Made by a program: the position numbers and the translations under genes
Notes under the pieces: model-generated
Database searches by the model: none
What the model was told of the DNA's origin: nothing
What the model saw: the letters and a program-made list of their open reading frames with translations, nothing else
In this document: positions 1-7,166 of the stretch, in pieces
Position numbering within the stretch: the first letter of the stretch is position 1
How the letters are laid out: every line of letters starts with the position of its first letter
Assembly (NCBI GenBank): GCA_964398215.1
Contig: CAYNNP010000172.1
Coordinates: forward strand, 1-14,333
DNA: 14,333 bases
From: CAYNNP01 sp964398215
GTDB taxonomy: Bacteria; Planctomycetota; Planctomycetia; Pirellulales; Pirellulaceae
Direction of reading: 5' to 3'

Positions 1-113
1 GAACACGATCGATCAAACGAATCTCGATAAATTTTGAAAAGCGCAACTCCAAAACTGACGCTTCGGGTTACCAAGAACCAATGCCTGACGTGTTTTGAAA
101 TTGCGCGCTTGGG

Positions 114-250
114 GTAGGCCGGACCGAGCAAACGCTGCAATTGCCGGAACTTCGGACGCAAGAAGAAATCTCGTTGATAGTGTAAGCTCTGCGACACCAT
201 GGAGGCGTTTGCGCTGTTCCGGCACGTATCGCGTCCTTGGTCCGGCCTAC
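114..250. repeat. Imperfect inverted-repeat element in a gene-free stretch
   Basis: Terminal arms GTAGGCCGGACC (114-125) and GGTCCGGCCTAC (239-250) are perfect 12-base reverse complements. A second pair, TGCCGGAAC (142-150) and GTTCCGGCA (216-224), is nested inside with nearly equal spacers (16 and 14 bases). A third pair, GCAAACGC (128-135) and GCGTTTGC (205-212), crosses the second, so alternative folds are possible. There is no transposase. The small ORFs across the element look like chance. It could be a non-autonomous mobile element or a REP-like structure. The arms are directly visible; the nature of the element is inferred. The rest of 1-289 shows nothing I can name. Confidence 0.6.
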
Positions 251-289
251 AACCAAACACCAAAAATGACTCGTCAAAAGCTCTCGCGT

Positions 290-1603
290 TTAGCTATCGG
301 ATTCTGGTTCTGCGGGGAAACGCTGGAATACTTTGACGGCGATTACCATGGCAATCGCAAGCATCAGGCTGCCTACCAAGAACGGTGCTCCTGGTAACTG
401 CATTGGTGCGGTCGGGCCTGTGAAGAAATTGAATAGAAAGGTCGTGAAAAACAGTGGCGCGACAATGTTCGTGACGCTGATCAGCGATGTAAGAGCACCT
501 TGGATTTTTCCCTGTTCGGTCTCGTCGACCGTGGATGTTACCAAGCTCTGAATCGCTGGCCCTGCGATTCCTCCAAGCGACCCGAAAACAATGATCACAT
601 AGATCATCCAGCCTTGGGTGGCTAATCCGTAGCACAGAAAAGCGATCACCGACAAAAACGTCGCTATCAAGATCGCCTTTCTTTCACCGAATCGCTTGAC
701 CACCGGTCGTACCATGCCACCTTGGACAATGATCGCCATGATGCCAACCATGCCGAGCGCTTTTCCATTGGCCAACTCATCCCAATCGAATCGATAGGAC
801 GTGCTTAGAACCCAAACGTTCTCCAGTCCTCGCTGTGCAAACGCTTTCAAGACAAACACAATCGCAATTCCAGCTACCAACGGATACGCGCCCAAGCGTT
901 TGACCGAGCTGAGTGGGTTTACGTTTGCCAAAGTAAATGAGCTTCGATTCTCTGGTGGCAACGATTCTGGCAAGACAAAAAATCCGTACAACCAATTGAC
1001 CAAAGCCAAACCGGCTGCGACGTAGAACGGTGCCCGTAAGTCATAGGCCCCCAGCAATCCGCCAAGAGCCGGCCCAATCGTAAACCCAAGTCCAAACATC
1101 ATCCCGACGAAGCCGAAATTTCGCGTTCGTGTGTCATCATCCGAGACGTCCGCAATGTAGGCGTTGGCTGTCGTGAAGCTTGCGCCCATGATGCCCGCTA
1201 GAACACGCCCAACGAAAAGCCACAAAATGCTGGTCGCGCGTGCTTGAATCAGAAAGTCGATTCCCAATCCAAAGAGGGATGCAAGAATGACCGGCCGGCG
1301 GCCGAATCGATCCGAAAGTGCACCGACAATCGGTGCAAACACGAATTGCATGAACGCATAAGAGGCAGCGATCAGGCCGTAATAGAAACTTGCATTCGAG
1401 GTCGCTTCCGCTTCGGTCAGTCCCGCGACAGGAAGCAATTCCTTCACCAAACTTGGCAAAACGGGAATGATGATTCCGATGCCAAGGATGTCGATGAAGA
1501 TTGTCAGCAGGATAAACGAGATCGCAGCTTTGCGGCCTCCACCAGCGACTTGACCCTCGCCGTCTGTTGAATCCGACGGCGGGTTGGGAATATTGTCAGA
1601 CAT
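290..1603 (-). CDS. TetA-like major facilitator superfamily efflux transporter
   Basis: A 437-residue inner-membrane transporter with about 12 hydrophobic segments, the usual length for the 12-TM drug:H+ antiporters of the TCR/Tet branch. After a Gly/Asp-rich cytoplasmic start (residues 1-24), TM1 carries 'IDILGIGIIIPVLPSLV', typical of TetA-like proteins. MFS motif A, 'GALSDRFGRRPV', lies at about 94-105 between TM2 and TM3. The antiporter motif C, 'GLGFTIGPALGG', is at about 171-182 in TM5, and 'LPESLPPENR' marks the central loop. The ATG at 1603 is the natural start; there is no clear Shine-Dalgarno. It lies 129 bases downstream of the TPR gene on the same strand, and that spacer holds hairpins and a short ORF that might control it. 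Export of a small molecule by proton antiport is well supported by family; the actual substrate (drug, metabolite or siderophore) cannot be told. Confidence 0.93.
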   Translation of the reverse strand: MSDNIPNPPSDSTDGEGQVAGGGRKAAISFILLTIFIDILGIGIIIPVLPSLVKELLPVAGLTEAEATSNASFYYGLIAASYAFMQFVFAPIVGALSDRFGRRPVILASLFGLGIDFLIQARATSILWLFVGRVLAGIMGASFTTANAYIADVSDDDTRTRNFGFVGMMFGLGFTIGPALGGLLGAYDLRAPFYVAAGLALVNWLYGFFVLPESLPPENRSSFTLANVNPLSSVKRLGAYPLVAGIAIVFVLKAFAQRGLENVWVLSTSYRFDWDELANGKALGMVGIMAIIVQGGMVRPVVKRFGERKAILIATFLSVIAFLCYGLATQGWMIYVIIVFGSLGGIAGPAIQSLVTSTVDETEQGKIQGALTSLISVTNIVAPLFFTTFLFNFFTGPTAPMQLPGAPFLVGSLMLAIAMVIAVKVFQRFPAEPESDS

Positions 1604-1609
1604 GCAACA

Positions 1610-1666
1610 TCAGCGAGAGGATTTCGGCGTTAGGATCACGCGATGGCGCTTTTGCAAAGCAACCAT
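1610..1666 (-). CDS. Possible 18-codon leader peptide ORF ahead of the MFS gene
   Basis: An ATG at 1666 opens an 18-codon frame, MVALQKRHRVILTPKSSR, ending in TGA 6 bases before the transporter ATG. It starts inside a hairpin (1641-1668). The position and the overlap with a stem are what a translational attenuator would look like. No Shine-Dalgarno precedes it, and a frame this short can arise by chance. Confidence 0.2.
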   Translation of the reverse strand: MVALQKRHRVILTPKSSR

Positions 1667-1668
1667 CG
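1641..1668 (-). promoter_or_regulatory. Hairpin 1 in the TPR-MFS spacer
   Basis: CGATGG (1641-1646) pairs with CCATCG (1663-1668), and inside it GCTTT (1648-1652) pairs with AAAGC (1656-1660) around a 3-base loop. No run of T follows on the minus strand, so it is not a classical terminator. It lies 38 bases ahead of the transporter start. Confidence 0.45.
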
Positions 1669-1672
1669 CTGT

Positions 1673-1690
1673 GCCAAAGTATGCTTTGGC
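1673..1690 (-). promoter_or_regulatory. Hairpin 2 in the TPR-MFS spacer
   Basis: GCCAAAG (1673-1679) and CTTTGGC (1684-1690) form a perfect 7-bp stem with a 4-base loop. Its GCTTTG strand (1683-1688) could instead pair with CAAAGC (1655-1660) of hairpin 1, so the two stems can compete. This is visible base pairing only; a regulatory role is inferred. Confidence 0.45.
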
Positions 1691-1732
1691 CACACCGAAA
1701 GCGATAGGTGATGAAATCGATCGATTGCCCAA

Positions 1733-3472
1733 TCAAGCTTCGATTAGGTCTTCGGGCGAAAGAATTGGAACCGCATTTTCCTTGGTTTCCTGCTTCTCTC
1801 TCCACGCTTCACCTTTCTTGTAGCTATCCAGTTCTTTTTGCAGTTGATCCAACTGATGGTGCTCGTGCTTCTTGCCTTCGTTAACAGACTTTGTGCTCCA
1901 CTGGATTGCTTTGTCAAAGTCTCCAACTTCGGCATAGGCGGCGGCCAGAGTACTGAGAATGTGTGCGATGCTACGCTCCTTCTTCTCCTCGGGCGTCGTG
2001 GCTTCTGCCAAAGCTTCCTCACCGTATTTTACGGCCAAAACGCCAAGTTCAACGGCTCGCTTGCCATTACGAACATCGTCGGTTGGTGATGTCGCCAAAA
2101 CCCAAGCAAGGTTGTTCATCAGCCCTGCAAGTTCTGCAGCATCCTTTTCGTCTTCTGCTTCCATCAGCTTGATGGCCGCTTCGTAATCCGCGATTGCTTT
2201 TTTGTGATCACCAATTGCCAATCGCGCGTCGGCTCGAGAACGGATGATGGAGATGTTTGCTGGATCCCGATCCAGCACGTTGGACAAAATTTCGATCGAT
2301 TTCCGAGGACGATTGTCGCTGGTATACAAATTCGCAAGCTGCATTTGTCGAGTTATGTTGGTTGGATCTCGGTCGACCAAGACCTGCATGTCATTGATTG
2401 CATCGGCCATCCGCTTTTCTTCGATCGCAATCAAGCAACGTACAAAGATGGCTTGGTCCAAGTTTGCAATTTGTGGAGCGAGGCGTGAGGCCGATCGCAG
2501 GTCACGCTTGGCACCCGCAATGTCTTGGCGTCCAAGTGCAATTTCTGCACGCTGCAAAAGACTCATTGGATCGCGAGGTTGCATATCAAGCGCCTTGTTC
2601 AGATCCTCCAACGCCTTGTCTTCCTCGCCTTCCATCCGATAGAGGATGGCCCGCATTCGATACATGCCTTCGTTCGGATTCGCTTTGAGAGTGTTGCTGA
2701 CCAACGACAGTGCATCTTCGACGCGATTCAGTTCGACAAGTTGGCGAACGGCTGTTTCAGCAACTGCCAAGTTCGTTGGGTCTTCAAGCAAGATCGCTTG
2801 TAGGTCTTTGATCGCGCCTTCAACGTTTTCGTCCTTCATTCGCATCGCTGCGCGAGCCTGCAACGCTTCCATGTTTTTTGGGTCAGCGGCAACCGCTTCA
2901 TCCAGGTCCTTCAGGCGTTTTTCATCTTCGTCGATATCGTAAGTCAGCGCCCGCAAGACCAAAGCCGCACTCTTTTCGACCGGGTCATCCTTTAGCAATT
3001 CGATAGCTTTACCAGTTGCGTATTGAATCTCGGATTTGTCACCGCCAGGCGTCATGTTCATTCGGGCCAAGAGCAAGTAGGCTTCGACCAACTGAGGATC
3101 ATGCTTCACAGCTTCCTTCAGTTTGACAACGGCTTCGTCACGCAGTTGCACCAAATTTTGTCCACGTGAGCGAACAATCTGAGCAGCGGTCTCCTGGGCT
3201 TCTTGGAACAAAATCGACCCAAGCATTTTCTTGGCGAATTTGTTGTTCTCGTCAGAGAGCCCCTTCTTGACCGCCGATTTCAATAGGCCAGAAACTTTCG
3301 CTAGCTCTTCTGGCGACGCGGCATCAATCCTAAGAATGACTGCTTCGTCCAAGTCACCTTGGCCTGCGTCTGTTTTTGGCTTTTCAGCGACCGCGTCCTG
3401 TGCTGTTGCAAAGGTAGTGCAGATGGAAAACGAAAGGCAAAGGCCAAGACAAAAAGCGATGCGACTGCGCAT
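1733..3472 (-). CDS. Exported TPR-repeat protein
   Basis: A 579-residue protein with a Sec signal peptide (charged MRSR, then a hydrophobic stretch, probable cleavage after 'FATA' near residue 24). The rest is almost entirely helical tetratricopeptide repeats from about 95 to 530. Recognisable repeats carry 'DLDEAVAADPKNMEALQARA', 'DLNKALDMQPRDPMSLLQRA' and 'ILSNVLDRDPANISIIRSRA'. Near the C-terminus 'NNLAWVLATSPTDDVRNG' is a motif I associate with planctomycete TPR proteins. The tail is charged and probably coiled. TPR arrays are scaffolds for protein-protein contact, here presumably in the periplasm. No enzyme domain is present. The ATG at 3472 is chosen because it opens the signal peptide; the bases just upstream are a T run with no Shine-Dalgarno. 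The partner is unknown. Confidence 0.9.
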   Translation of the reverse strand: MRSRIAFCLGLCLSFSICTTFATAQDAVAEKPKTDAGQGDLDEAVILRIDAASPEELAKVSGLLKSAVKKGLSDENNKFAKKMLGSILFQEAQETAAQIVRSRGQNLVQLRDEAVVKLKEAVKHDPQLVEAYLLLARMNMTPGGDKSEIQYATGKAIELLKDDPVEKSAALVLRALTYDIDEDEKRLKDLDEAVAADPKNMEALQARAAMRMKDENVEGAIKDLQAILLEDPTNLAVAETAVRQLVELNRVEDALSLVSNTLKANPNEGMYRMRAILYRMEGEEDKALEDLNKALDMQPRDPMSLLQRAEIALGRQDIAGAKRDLRSASRLAPQIANLDQAIFVRCLIAIEEKRMADAINDMQVLVDRDPTNITRQMQLANLYTSDNRPRKSIEILSNVLDRDPANISIIRSRADARLAIGDHKKAIADYEAAIKLMEAEDEKDAAELAGLMNNLAWVLATSPTDDVRNGKRAVELGVLAVKYGEEALAEATTPEEKKERSIAHILSTLAAAYAEVGDFDKAIQWSTKSVNEGKKHEHHQLDQLQKELDSYKKGEAWREKQETKENAVPILSPEDLIEA

Positions 3473-3641
3473 AAAAAAACTCGTCGTGTTTCTGGAATCG
3501 ATACGTCAGTGTTCATTATGACGTGTCGTCCGTTGAAAACGTAGACGAGCTTGTTGGTATTTGCCGTGTTCTACAGAAAAACAATGTCGATTTAGGGCCC
3601 GAAATGTGGGCCATCGACGCGGGACTGCGTATTTTGGCTAG

Positions 3642-4100
3642 CTAGGCGCCAATCTCGGCTTCTTGAACCTGCGCTTCCAATTCAGCGACTCGAAGCTTCA
3701 GTCTGTCCAATTCGGATGACATGCTGTTGAAATCTATGGCGGCGTCACTCCAGAAATCCCCGTCACGAAACTTGATGTCTTCGTGTGGTTCGCCAGCCAA
3801 TACACGTTTGAAGCCAGCTTTCAGGCGATACATCGGGCCTGCAAAACGGTTGGAAAGCTTGAGCGTGTCACGAATGAAAACCGGGATCAGAACAAACATC
3901 ACAACCACGACGGCACGTTGGCTTAGAAGTGCGGTCCAGAATGCGTTGACGAAACTTTTTTCCAAATCGCCAAACATCAGGCTTACGATCACGCCAATGC
4001 CGACCAAACAAGTCAACAGAATCACCCAGTGAAACATGATTCGTAGACCAATTGACCACTGAACCTCTGGGTCGATAAGGATTCTTTTTCGGTTTGACAT
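3642..4100 (-). CDS. Two-TM membrane protein with a HAMP-like region and C-terminal coiled coil
   Basis: A 152-residue protein with a short basic N-terminus and two hydrophobic segments (about 22-44 and 62-80). These are followed by a cytoplasmic part beginning 'LKLSNRFAGPMYRLKAGFKR', which resembles the first helix and entry of a HAMP linker. After a second amphipathic stretch ('FRDGDFWSDAAIDFNSM'), residues about 127-150 form a heptad-like coiled coil rich in Leu, Glu and Gln. No kinase, cyclase or methyl-accepting output domain follows, so it would be a stand-alone HAMP-like signalling or scaffold protein. Similar small proteins are, to my recollection, common in planctomycetes. It lies 169 bases upstream of the TPR gene on the same strand, so co-transcription is possible but unproven. 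The function is unknown. Confidence 0.8.
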   Translation of the reverse strand: MSNRKRILIDPEVQWSIGLRIMFHWVILLTCLVGIGVIVSLMFGDLEKSFVNAFWTALLSQRAVVVVMFVLIPVFIRDTLKLSNRFAGPMYRLKAGFKRVLAGEPHEDIKFRDGDFWSDAAIDFNSMSSELDRLKLRVAELEAQVQEAEIGA

Positions 4101-4383
4101 GGCTCGAGAGTTGGATGATTAGAGAAAATTCATGAAACACAAGCGTTAGGACACCCAAAACGTAGGTCACATACCATGACTGTCCCCTGGCGATGCCACG
4201 AATTACGGAGCAGAGTTTGTTTGCTGCGTCACAATGAGACTGATCTGCATAACCGATTCAGTTCTGATGACGGCCGATAGAAATTTGTACTGCGCTGCAA
4301 CCGGTAGGGCCTGATGAGCCGATTTGTCTTCATGTAGCGAAATTTCGCTTGGTTACCTTTTTGCAAGCAACGCAAGGCGATTC
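4101..4383. other. Divergent intergenic region with one perfect palindrome
   Basis: This spacer separates the divergent HAMP-like gene (minus) and the secreted acidic protein (plus), so promoters for both should lie here. I see no convincing pair of -10/-35 boxes. The clearest structure is the palindrome AGCGAAATTTCGCT at 4336-4349. Nothing else supports a gene. Confidence 0.6.
4336..4349. promoter_or_regulatory. 14-bp perfect palindrome, possible operator
   Basis: AGCGAAATTTCGCT is perfectly self-complementary and lies 34 bases before the start of the secreted acidic protein. Its size and position would suit a dimeric regulator. No family is recognised. Confidence 0.3.
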
Positions 4384-5191
4384 ATGATGATGAAAACTCA
4401 AATACTCCGTTCAGTCGCAGTCATTTGTTTTGTTGTCTCAACCAACTCCATCGCTTCGGCTGGTGAAAACCTGAATCGGTGTTTTCGCTTTTGGGGGATT
4501 GGCTGGGGCGACGGCTACCACACTTGTAGCGGCGCCGGATGCCGGCCTGGTGCTGACTTGCCGGTTGCTTCGTTCTACGAGCAGTACGGGACTCGTCCAC
4601 GTCTGTTCCATCGCCAGCCAAGCCAACATCAAGTTTGGCCTGCAGAANNNNNNNNNNNNNNNNNNNNNNNNNNNNNNNNNNNNNNNNNNNNNNNNNNNNN
4701 NNNNNNNNNNNNNNNNNNNNNNNNNNNNNNNNNNNNNNNNNNNNNNNAGCACTGGCGGTTATAGCACTAACGCCGTGACCTATCCCTCTGAATTCCTTGG
4801 CAACCCACCGATGGTCCAGCACGCTCCGGTTGCTCAGCAGTTTGCCGCGCCGACAACCCAACTAAGAGAGCCAGAGCCGACGACGGATAGTGAGCCAACT
4901 CTTCCAACCCCCGCCGATGATGATGAAGAAGGTCTTGATGACAGCGACATGGATCTTGACAGCGAATTGGACCTGCTGCCAGATTCTGAAGAGGACGATC
5001 TTCTCAGCCCGTCTGACCAGGCGCGACACGGTTGGATGAAGGTTCGAATGGCAAGCAATCGACGTAATGTGGTTGCGACTCCTTCGCTCACTCCATTGCC
5101 GACGCCAATGCCACCCGCCCGAACGATTCAAGCGAGGAATCTACCGTGGTTGCCAGCGGCAGCCCCCAAGCGATTGCCGCCTGTTCGGTAG
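4384..5191 (+). CDS. Secreted protein with acidic patch, interrupted by an assembly gap
   Basis: Two partial frames flank 100 Ns (4648-4747). The upstream part (88 codons) starts at one of three consecutive ATGs (4384, 4387, 4390), with AAGG at 4374-4377 as a weak Shine-Dalgarno. It has a clear signal peptide ending near 'SIASA', then 'FRFWGIGWGDGYHTCSGAGC' and a Pro/Tyr/Arg-containing stretch. The downstream part (147 residues to TAG) begins in Ser/Tyr/Pro-rich sequence. It then has a strongly acidic Asp/Glu block (about 4915-5000) and ends in a Pro-rich basic tail. The two parts are in different frames as written, but 100 Ns conventionally means a gap of unknown length, so one continuous gene is the simplest reading. 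The 'GWGDGYH' start is familiar from planctomycete exported proteins of unknown function. The acidic block might bind cations; this is inference. Confidence 0.7.
4648..4747. other. Run of 100 Ns (assembly gap)
   Basis: Exactly 100 undetermined bases, the usual placeholder for a scaffold join of unknown size. It falls inside a coding region and breaks its frame on paper. Confidence 0.98.
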
Positions 5192-5253
5192 TGGGTTTCG
5201 GGAAAGACATCAGACTTCCCGTTGTGCAACTCATTTTCCTTGGTGTCCGTTAT

Positions 5254-5286
5254 GGGTACATTGGTCGTGATAGGATCCATGTACCC
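5254..5286 (+). promoter_or_regulatory. Inverted repeat just upstream of yaaA
   Basis: GGGTACAT (5254-5261) and ATGTACCC (5279-5286) are perfect 8-base reverse complements separated by 17 bases, ending 17 bases before the yaaA ATG. It could be an operator or an RNA hairpin near the ribosome-binding region. It does not resemble an OxyR site that I know. A weaker hairpin, GGGAA/TTCCC (5200-5220), follows the upstream gene and lacks a T tract. Confidence 0.4.
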
Positions 5287-5303
5287 GCGCAACAACCAAC
5301 CAC

Positions 5304-6074
5304 ATGATTTGCCTGCTTTCCCCCGCAAAGACCCTGGATTTTGAAACTTCCGCCAAGGTCAAGACTTTTACAGAGCCCGACTTGATTTCCAAGTCCGCGG
5401 CTCTGATGAAGCTTTTAAAGACACATACAGCTGACGAACTGGGCCAACTGATGTCGCTGAGCGAAAAACTCAGTGAGTTGAATGTTCAGCGAAATAAAGA
5501 CTGGTCGGACAAGCACACGACCGAGAATGCCAAAGCAGCTGTTTATGCATTCCAGGGTGATGTGTACCAAGGCTTGGCGGTTGATGGTCTATCGGCAACA
5601 GAAGTCCGCCGTTGCCAAAAGCATCTTCGCATCCTGTCGGGATTGTACGGCGTGCTCAGACCGCTTGACCTGATTCAACCTTACCGACTGGAGATGGGCA
5701 GCAAGCTCGCTAGTTCGGCTGGAAAGGATCTGTACAGTTTTTGGGGCGACACGATTCGAGACGTGATCAGCAGTGAACTCAAGAAACTGAAATCAGACTT
5801 GCTGATCAACTTGGCGTCCAACGAATACTCTCGAGCAGCGAAGTTGAAAACGATCGACGCGAATATCGTGACGCCACAATTCAGAGACTGGAAGAACGGT
5901 GATTACAAGATGATCAGTTTCTTTGCCAAACGCGCCCGAGGCGCAATGGTGCGTTTTTTGGTTGTCAACAAAGTAACCACGGCCAGCGGAATCGAAGACT
6001 TTGATTTGGATGGTTACCGTTTCAACAAAACGCTATCCAGCGAAAACAATCCTGTTTTTACTCGAAAGAAATAG
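5304..6074 (+). CDS. yaaA: YaaA family peroxide-stress protein (UPF0246/DUF328)
   Basis: A 256-residue soluble cytoplasmic protein, close to the length of E. coli YaaA. Family signatures appear in order: 'LSPAKTLDF' at residues 5-13, 'FQGDVYQGL' at 83-91, 'ILSGLYGVLRPLDLIQPYRL' from 110, 'NLASNEY' at 169-175 and 'SFFAKRARG' at 205-213. In E. coli, YaaA is induced by OxyR and limits hydrogen-peroxide damage by lowering free intracellular iron; family members also bind DNA through a helix-hairpin-helix-like fold. This is known for the family, not shown here. The ATG at 5304 gives the canonical N-terminus. No Shine-Dalgarno is visible. It stands between two genes of unknown function and has its own 112-base upstream spacer with an inverted repeat. 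Confidence 0.96.
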   Translation: MICLLSPAKTLDFETSAKVKTFTEPDLISKSAALMKLLKTHTADELGQLMSLSEKLSELNVQRNKDWSDKHTTENAKAAVYAFQGDVYQGLAVDGLSATEVRRCQKHLRILSGLYGVLRPLDLIQPYRLEMGSKLASSAGKDLYSFWGDTIRDVISSELKKLKSDLLINLASNEYSRAAKLKTIDANIVTPQFRDWKNGDYKMISFFAKRARGAMVRFLVVNKVTTASGIEDFDLDGYRFNKTLSSENNPVFTRKK

Positions 6075-6236
6075 GCATTCGGATTCCGGTAAAAAGGGTT
6101 TTGGTCACTTTGCTAAACATGAACCCTCCTATCCTGCCCCCACCGATTTTCGACAACGTTCTGATTGCTGATGTCCGATCATTGAAGTGATGCACCATGC
6201 ATTTTCATCGCTTCCTCCCCGCGATTGACTTGAGCA

Positions 6237-7040
6237 ATGTTTACTCCCATGCGACTTGGGCTGCTGTTTTCGGCTGCAGCCATCGGACCCTACTTGGCAT
6301 CCGAAACCGATTTTGGCCGCAAAGCCGTTTCAACAGTCACGAGCGTCTTTCGTGGTTCCGCGAACGGCTACGGCGACTACTCCGATAGATCCAGCCAGCC
6401 TGGAAGCGAAGCCACCTATGCGAATCATTCGCACTATGCGGTTGAAAAAACACGCTTGGATGATGGCAACAAGTATCGCTATGACCACTCGATGGCTCAA
6501 AAACTTGGTGCCATCCCAAATGCAGCCAACGCGGTACCGCAACTCGTTGGACGTCCGATCCCGGACTTGCGCGAGGTCATGCGGTTCGACATCAATCCAG
6601 ATTGGGTGATCGCGCGGTTCTCGCGGGTCAGTACCGTTTTGGGTGACATGAGCCTACAAGGACTTCGCGTTCCGTTCGTGACGGGAACCCGACCTGACGA
6701 TGTCGCCGGCACGCTCACGTATTACTTTGATAAATCAGGTACTCTGCAGCGACTGATGATCCATGGATTCACCGGGGATCCGACTCGGTTGGTCGGTACG
6801 ATGACCAACCACTATGGGCTCGAGCGCACGCCTGCCATCGAAGCCGGTGTGTACACAAAACGCTGGAACGCTAACCCCATCCACTTTCTGCGGCTAACAC
6901 ACGCACCGGTTGTGTATTCCGACGCTGTGCACCACAAATACACGGTGTTTATCGAATTGAATCAGCCAAACCTGATCTATGGAATTAGCAACGAGGCACG
7001 CAAGGTAATCGGCGCAGACCTGTCAACGGGACGCTGGTAG
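6237..7040 (+). CDS. Planctomycete-type conserved hypothetical protein with N-terminal hydrophobic segment
   Basis: A 267-residue protein. The N-terminus 'MRLGLLFSAAAIGPYLASET' is hydrophobic and may be a signal anchor. A Gly/Ser/Tyr-rich linker (about 38-90) follows, then a compact domain from about 105 containing 'RFDINPDWVIARFSRVSTVL', 'GLRVPFVTGTRPDDVAGTLT' and 'YYFDKSGTLQRLMIHGFTGD'. I recall this domain as a planctomycete family of unknown function (possibly the one named DUF6690), but cannot verify that. The alternation of strands suggests a small beta-rich fold. The start may be the ATG at 6237 or the one at 6249, which gives MRLGLLF directly; neither has a clear Shine-Dalgarno. It is 162 bases downstream of yaaA and 126 upstream of the MoxR gene on the same strand. 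No catalytic motif is seen. Confidence 0.85.
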   Translation: MFTPMRLGLLFSAAAIGPYLASETDFGRKAVSTVTSVFRGSANGYGDYSDRSSQPGSEATYANHSHYAVEKTRLDDGNKYRYDHSMAQKLGAIPNAANAVPQLVGRPIPDLREVMRFDINPDWVIARFSRVSTVLGDMSLQGLRVPFVTGTRPDDVAGTLTYYFDKSGTLQRLMIHGFTGDPTRLVGTMTNHYGLERTPAIEAGVYTKRWNANPIHFLRLTHAPVVYSDAVHHKYTVFIELNQPNLIYGISNEARKVIGADLSTGRW

Positions 7041-7090
7041 AAAGCAAATTTCACTTGATCGTTGCGATTTAACACGTGGCCCAAGTCACG

Positions 7091-7156
7091 ATGGCGTTTC
7101 AAGACTATGATGGCATCCATGTCGTCGCGCAAAGTCTTTTCGTTCAACAATCGTAA
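7091..7156 (+). CDS. Possible 21-codon upstream ORF before the MoxR gene
   Basis: ATG at 7091 opens MAFQDYDGIHVVAQSLFVQQ plus one Ser, ending in TAA 10 bases before the MoxR ATG. No Shine-Dalgarno is visible and the frame may be chance. It is listed because its stop lies so close to the next start. Confidence 0.15.
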   Translation: MAFQDYDGIHVVAQSLFVQQS

Positions 7157-7166
7157 CTAAAAATTC

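Noticed and set aside
13..397. Several short open frames at the left edge on both strands
   Set aside because: They overlap each other, the inverted-repeat element and the end of the MFS gene. They have no start signals or protein-like composition.
4264..4342. Hammerhead-ribozyme-like pieces: CTGATGA followed by GAAA, twice (4264-4283 and 4311-4342)
   Set aside because: Neither copy has a pairing stem II of more than about two base pairs between the core pieces, and no stems I and III can be drawn around them.
5200..5220. Intrinsic terminator after the secreted protein
   Set aside because: The stem is only 5 bp (GGGAA/TTCCC) with an 11-base loop and no following T tract.
6119..6190. 23-codon frame between yaaA and the hypothetical gene
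   Set aside because: It has no ribosome-binding site at a proper distance and a Pro-rich chance-like sequence, and it is not close to the next start.
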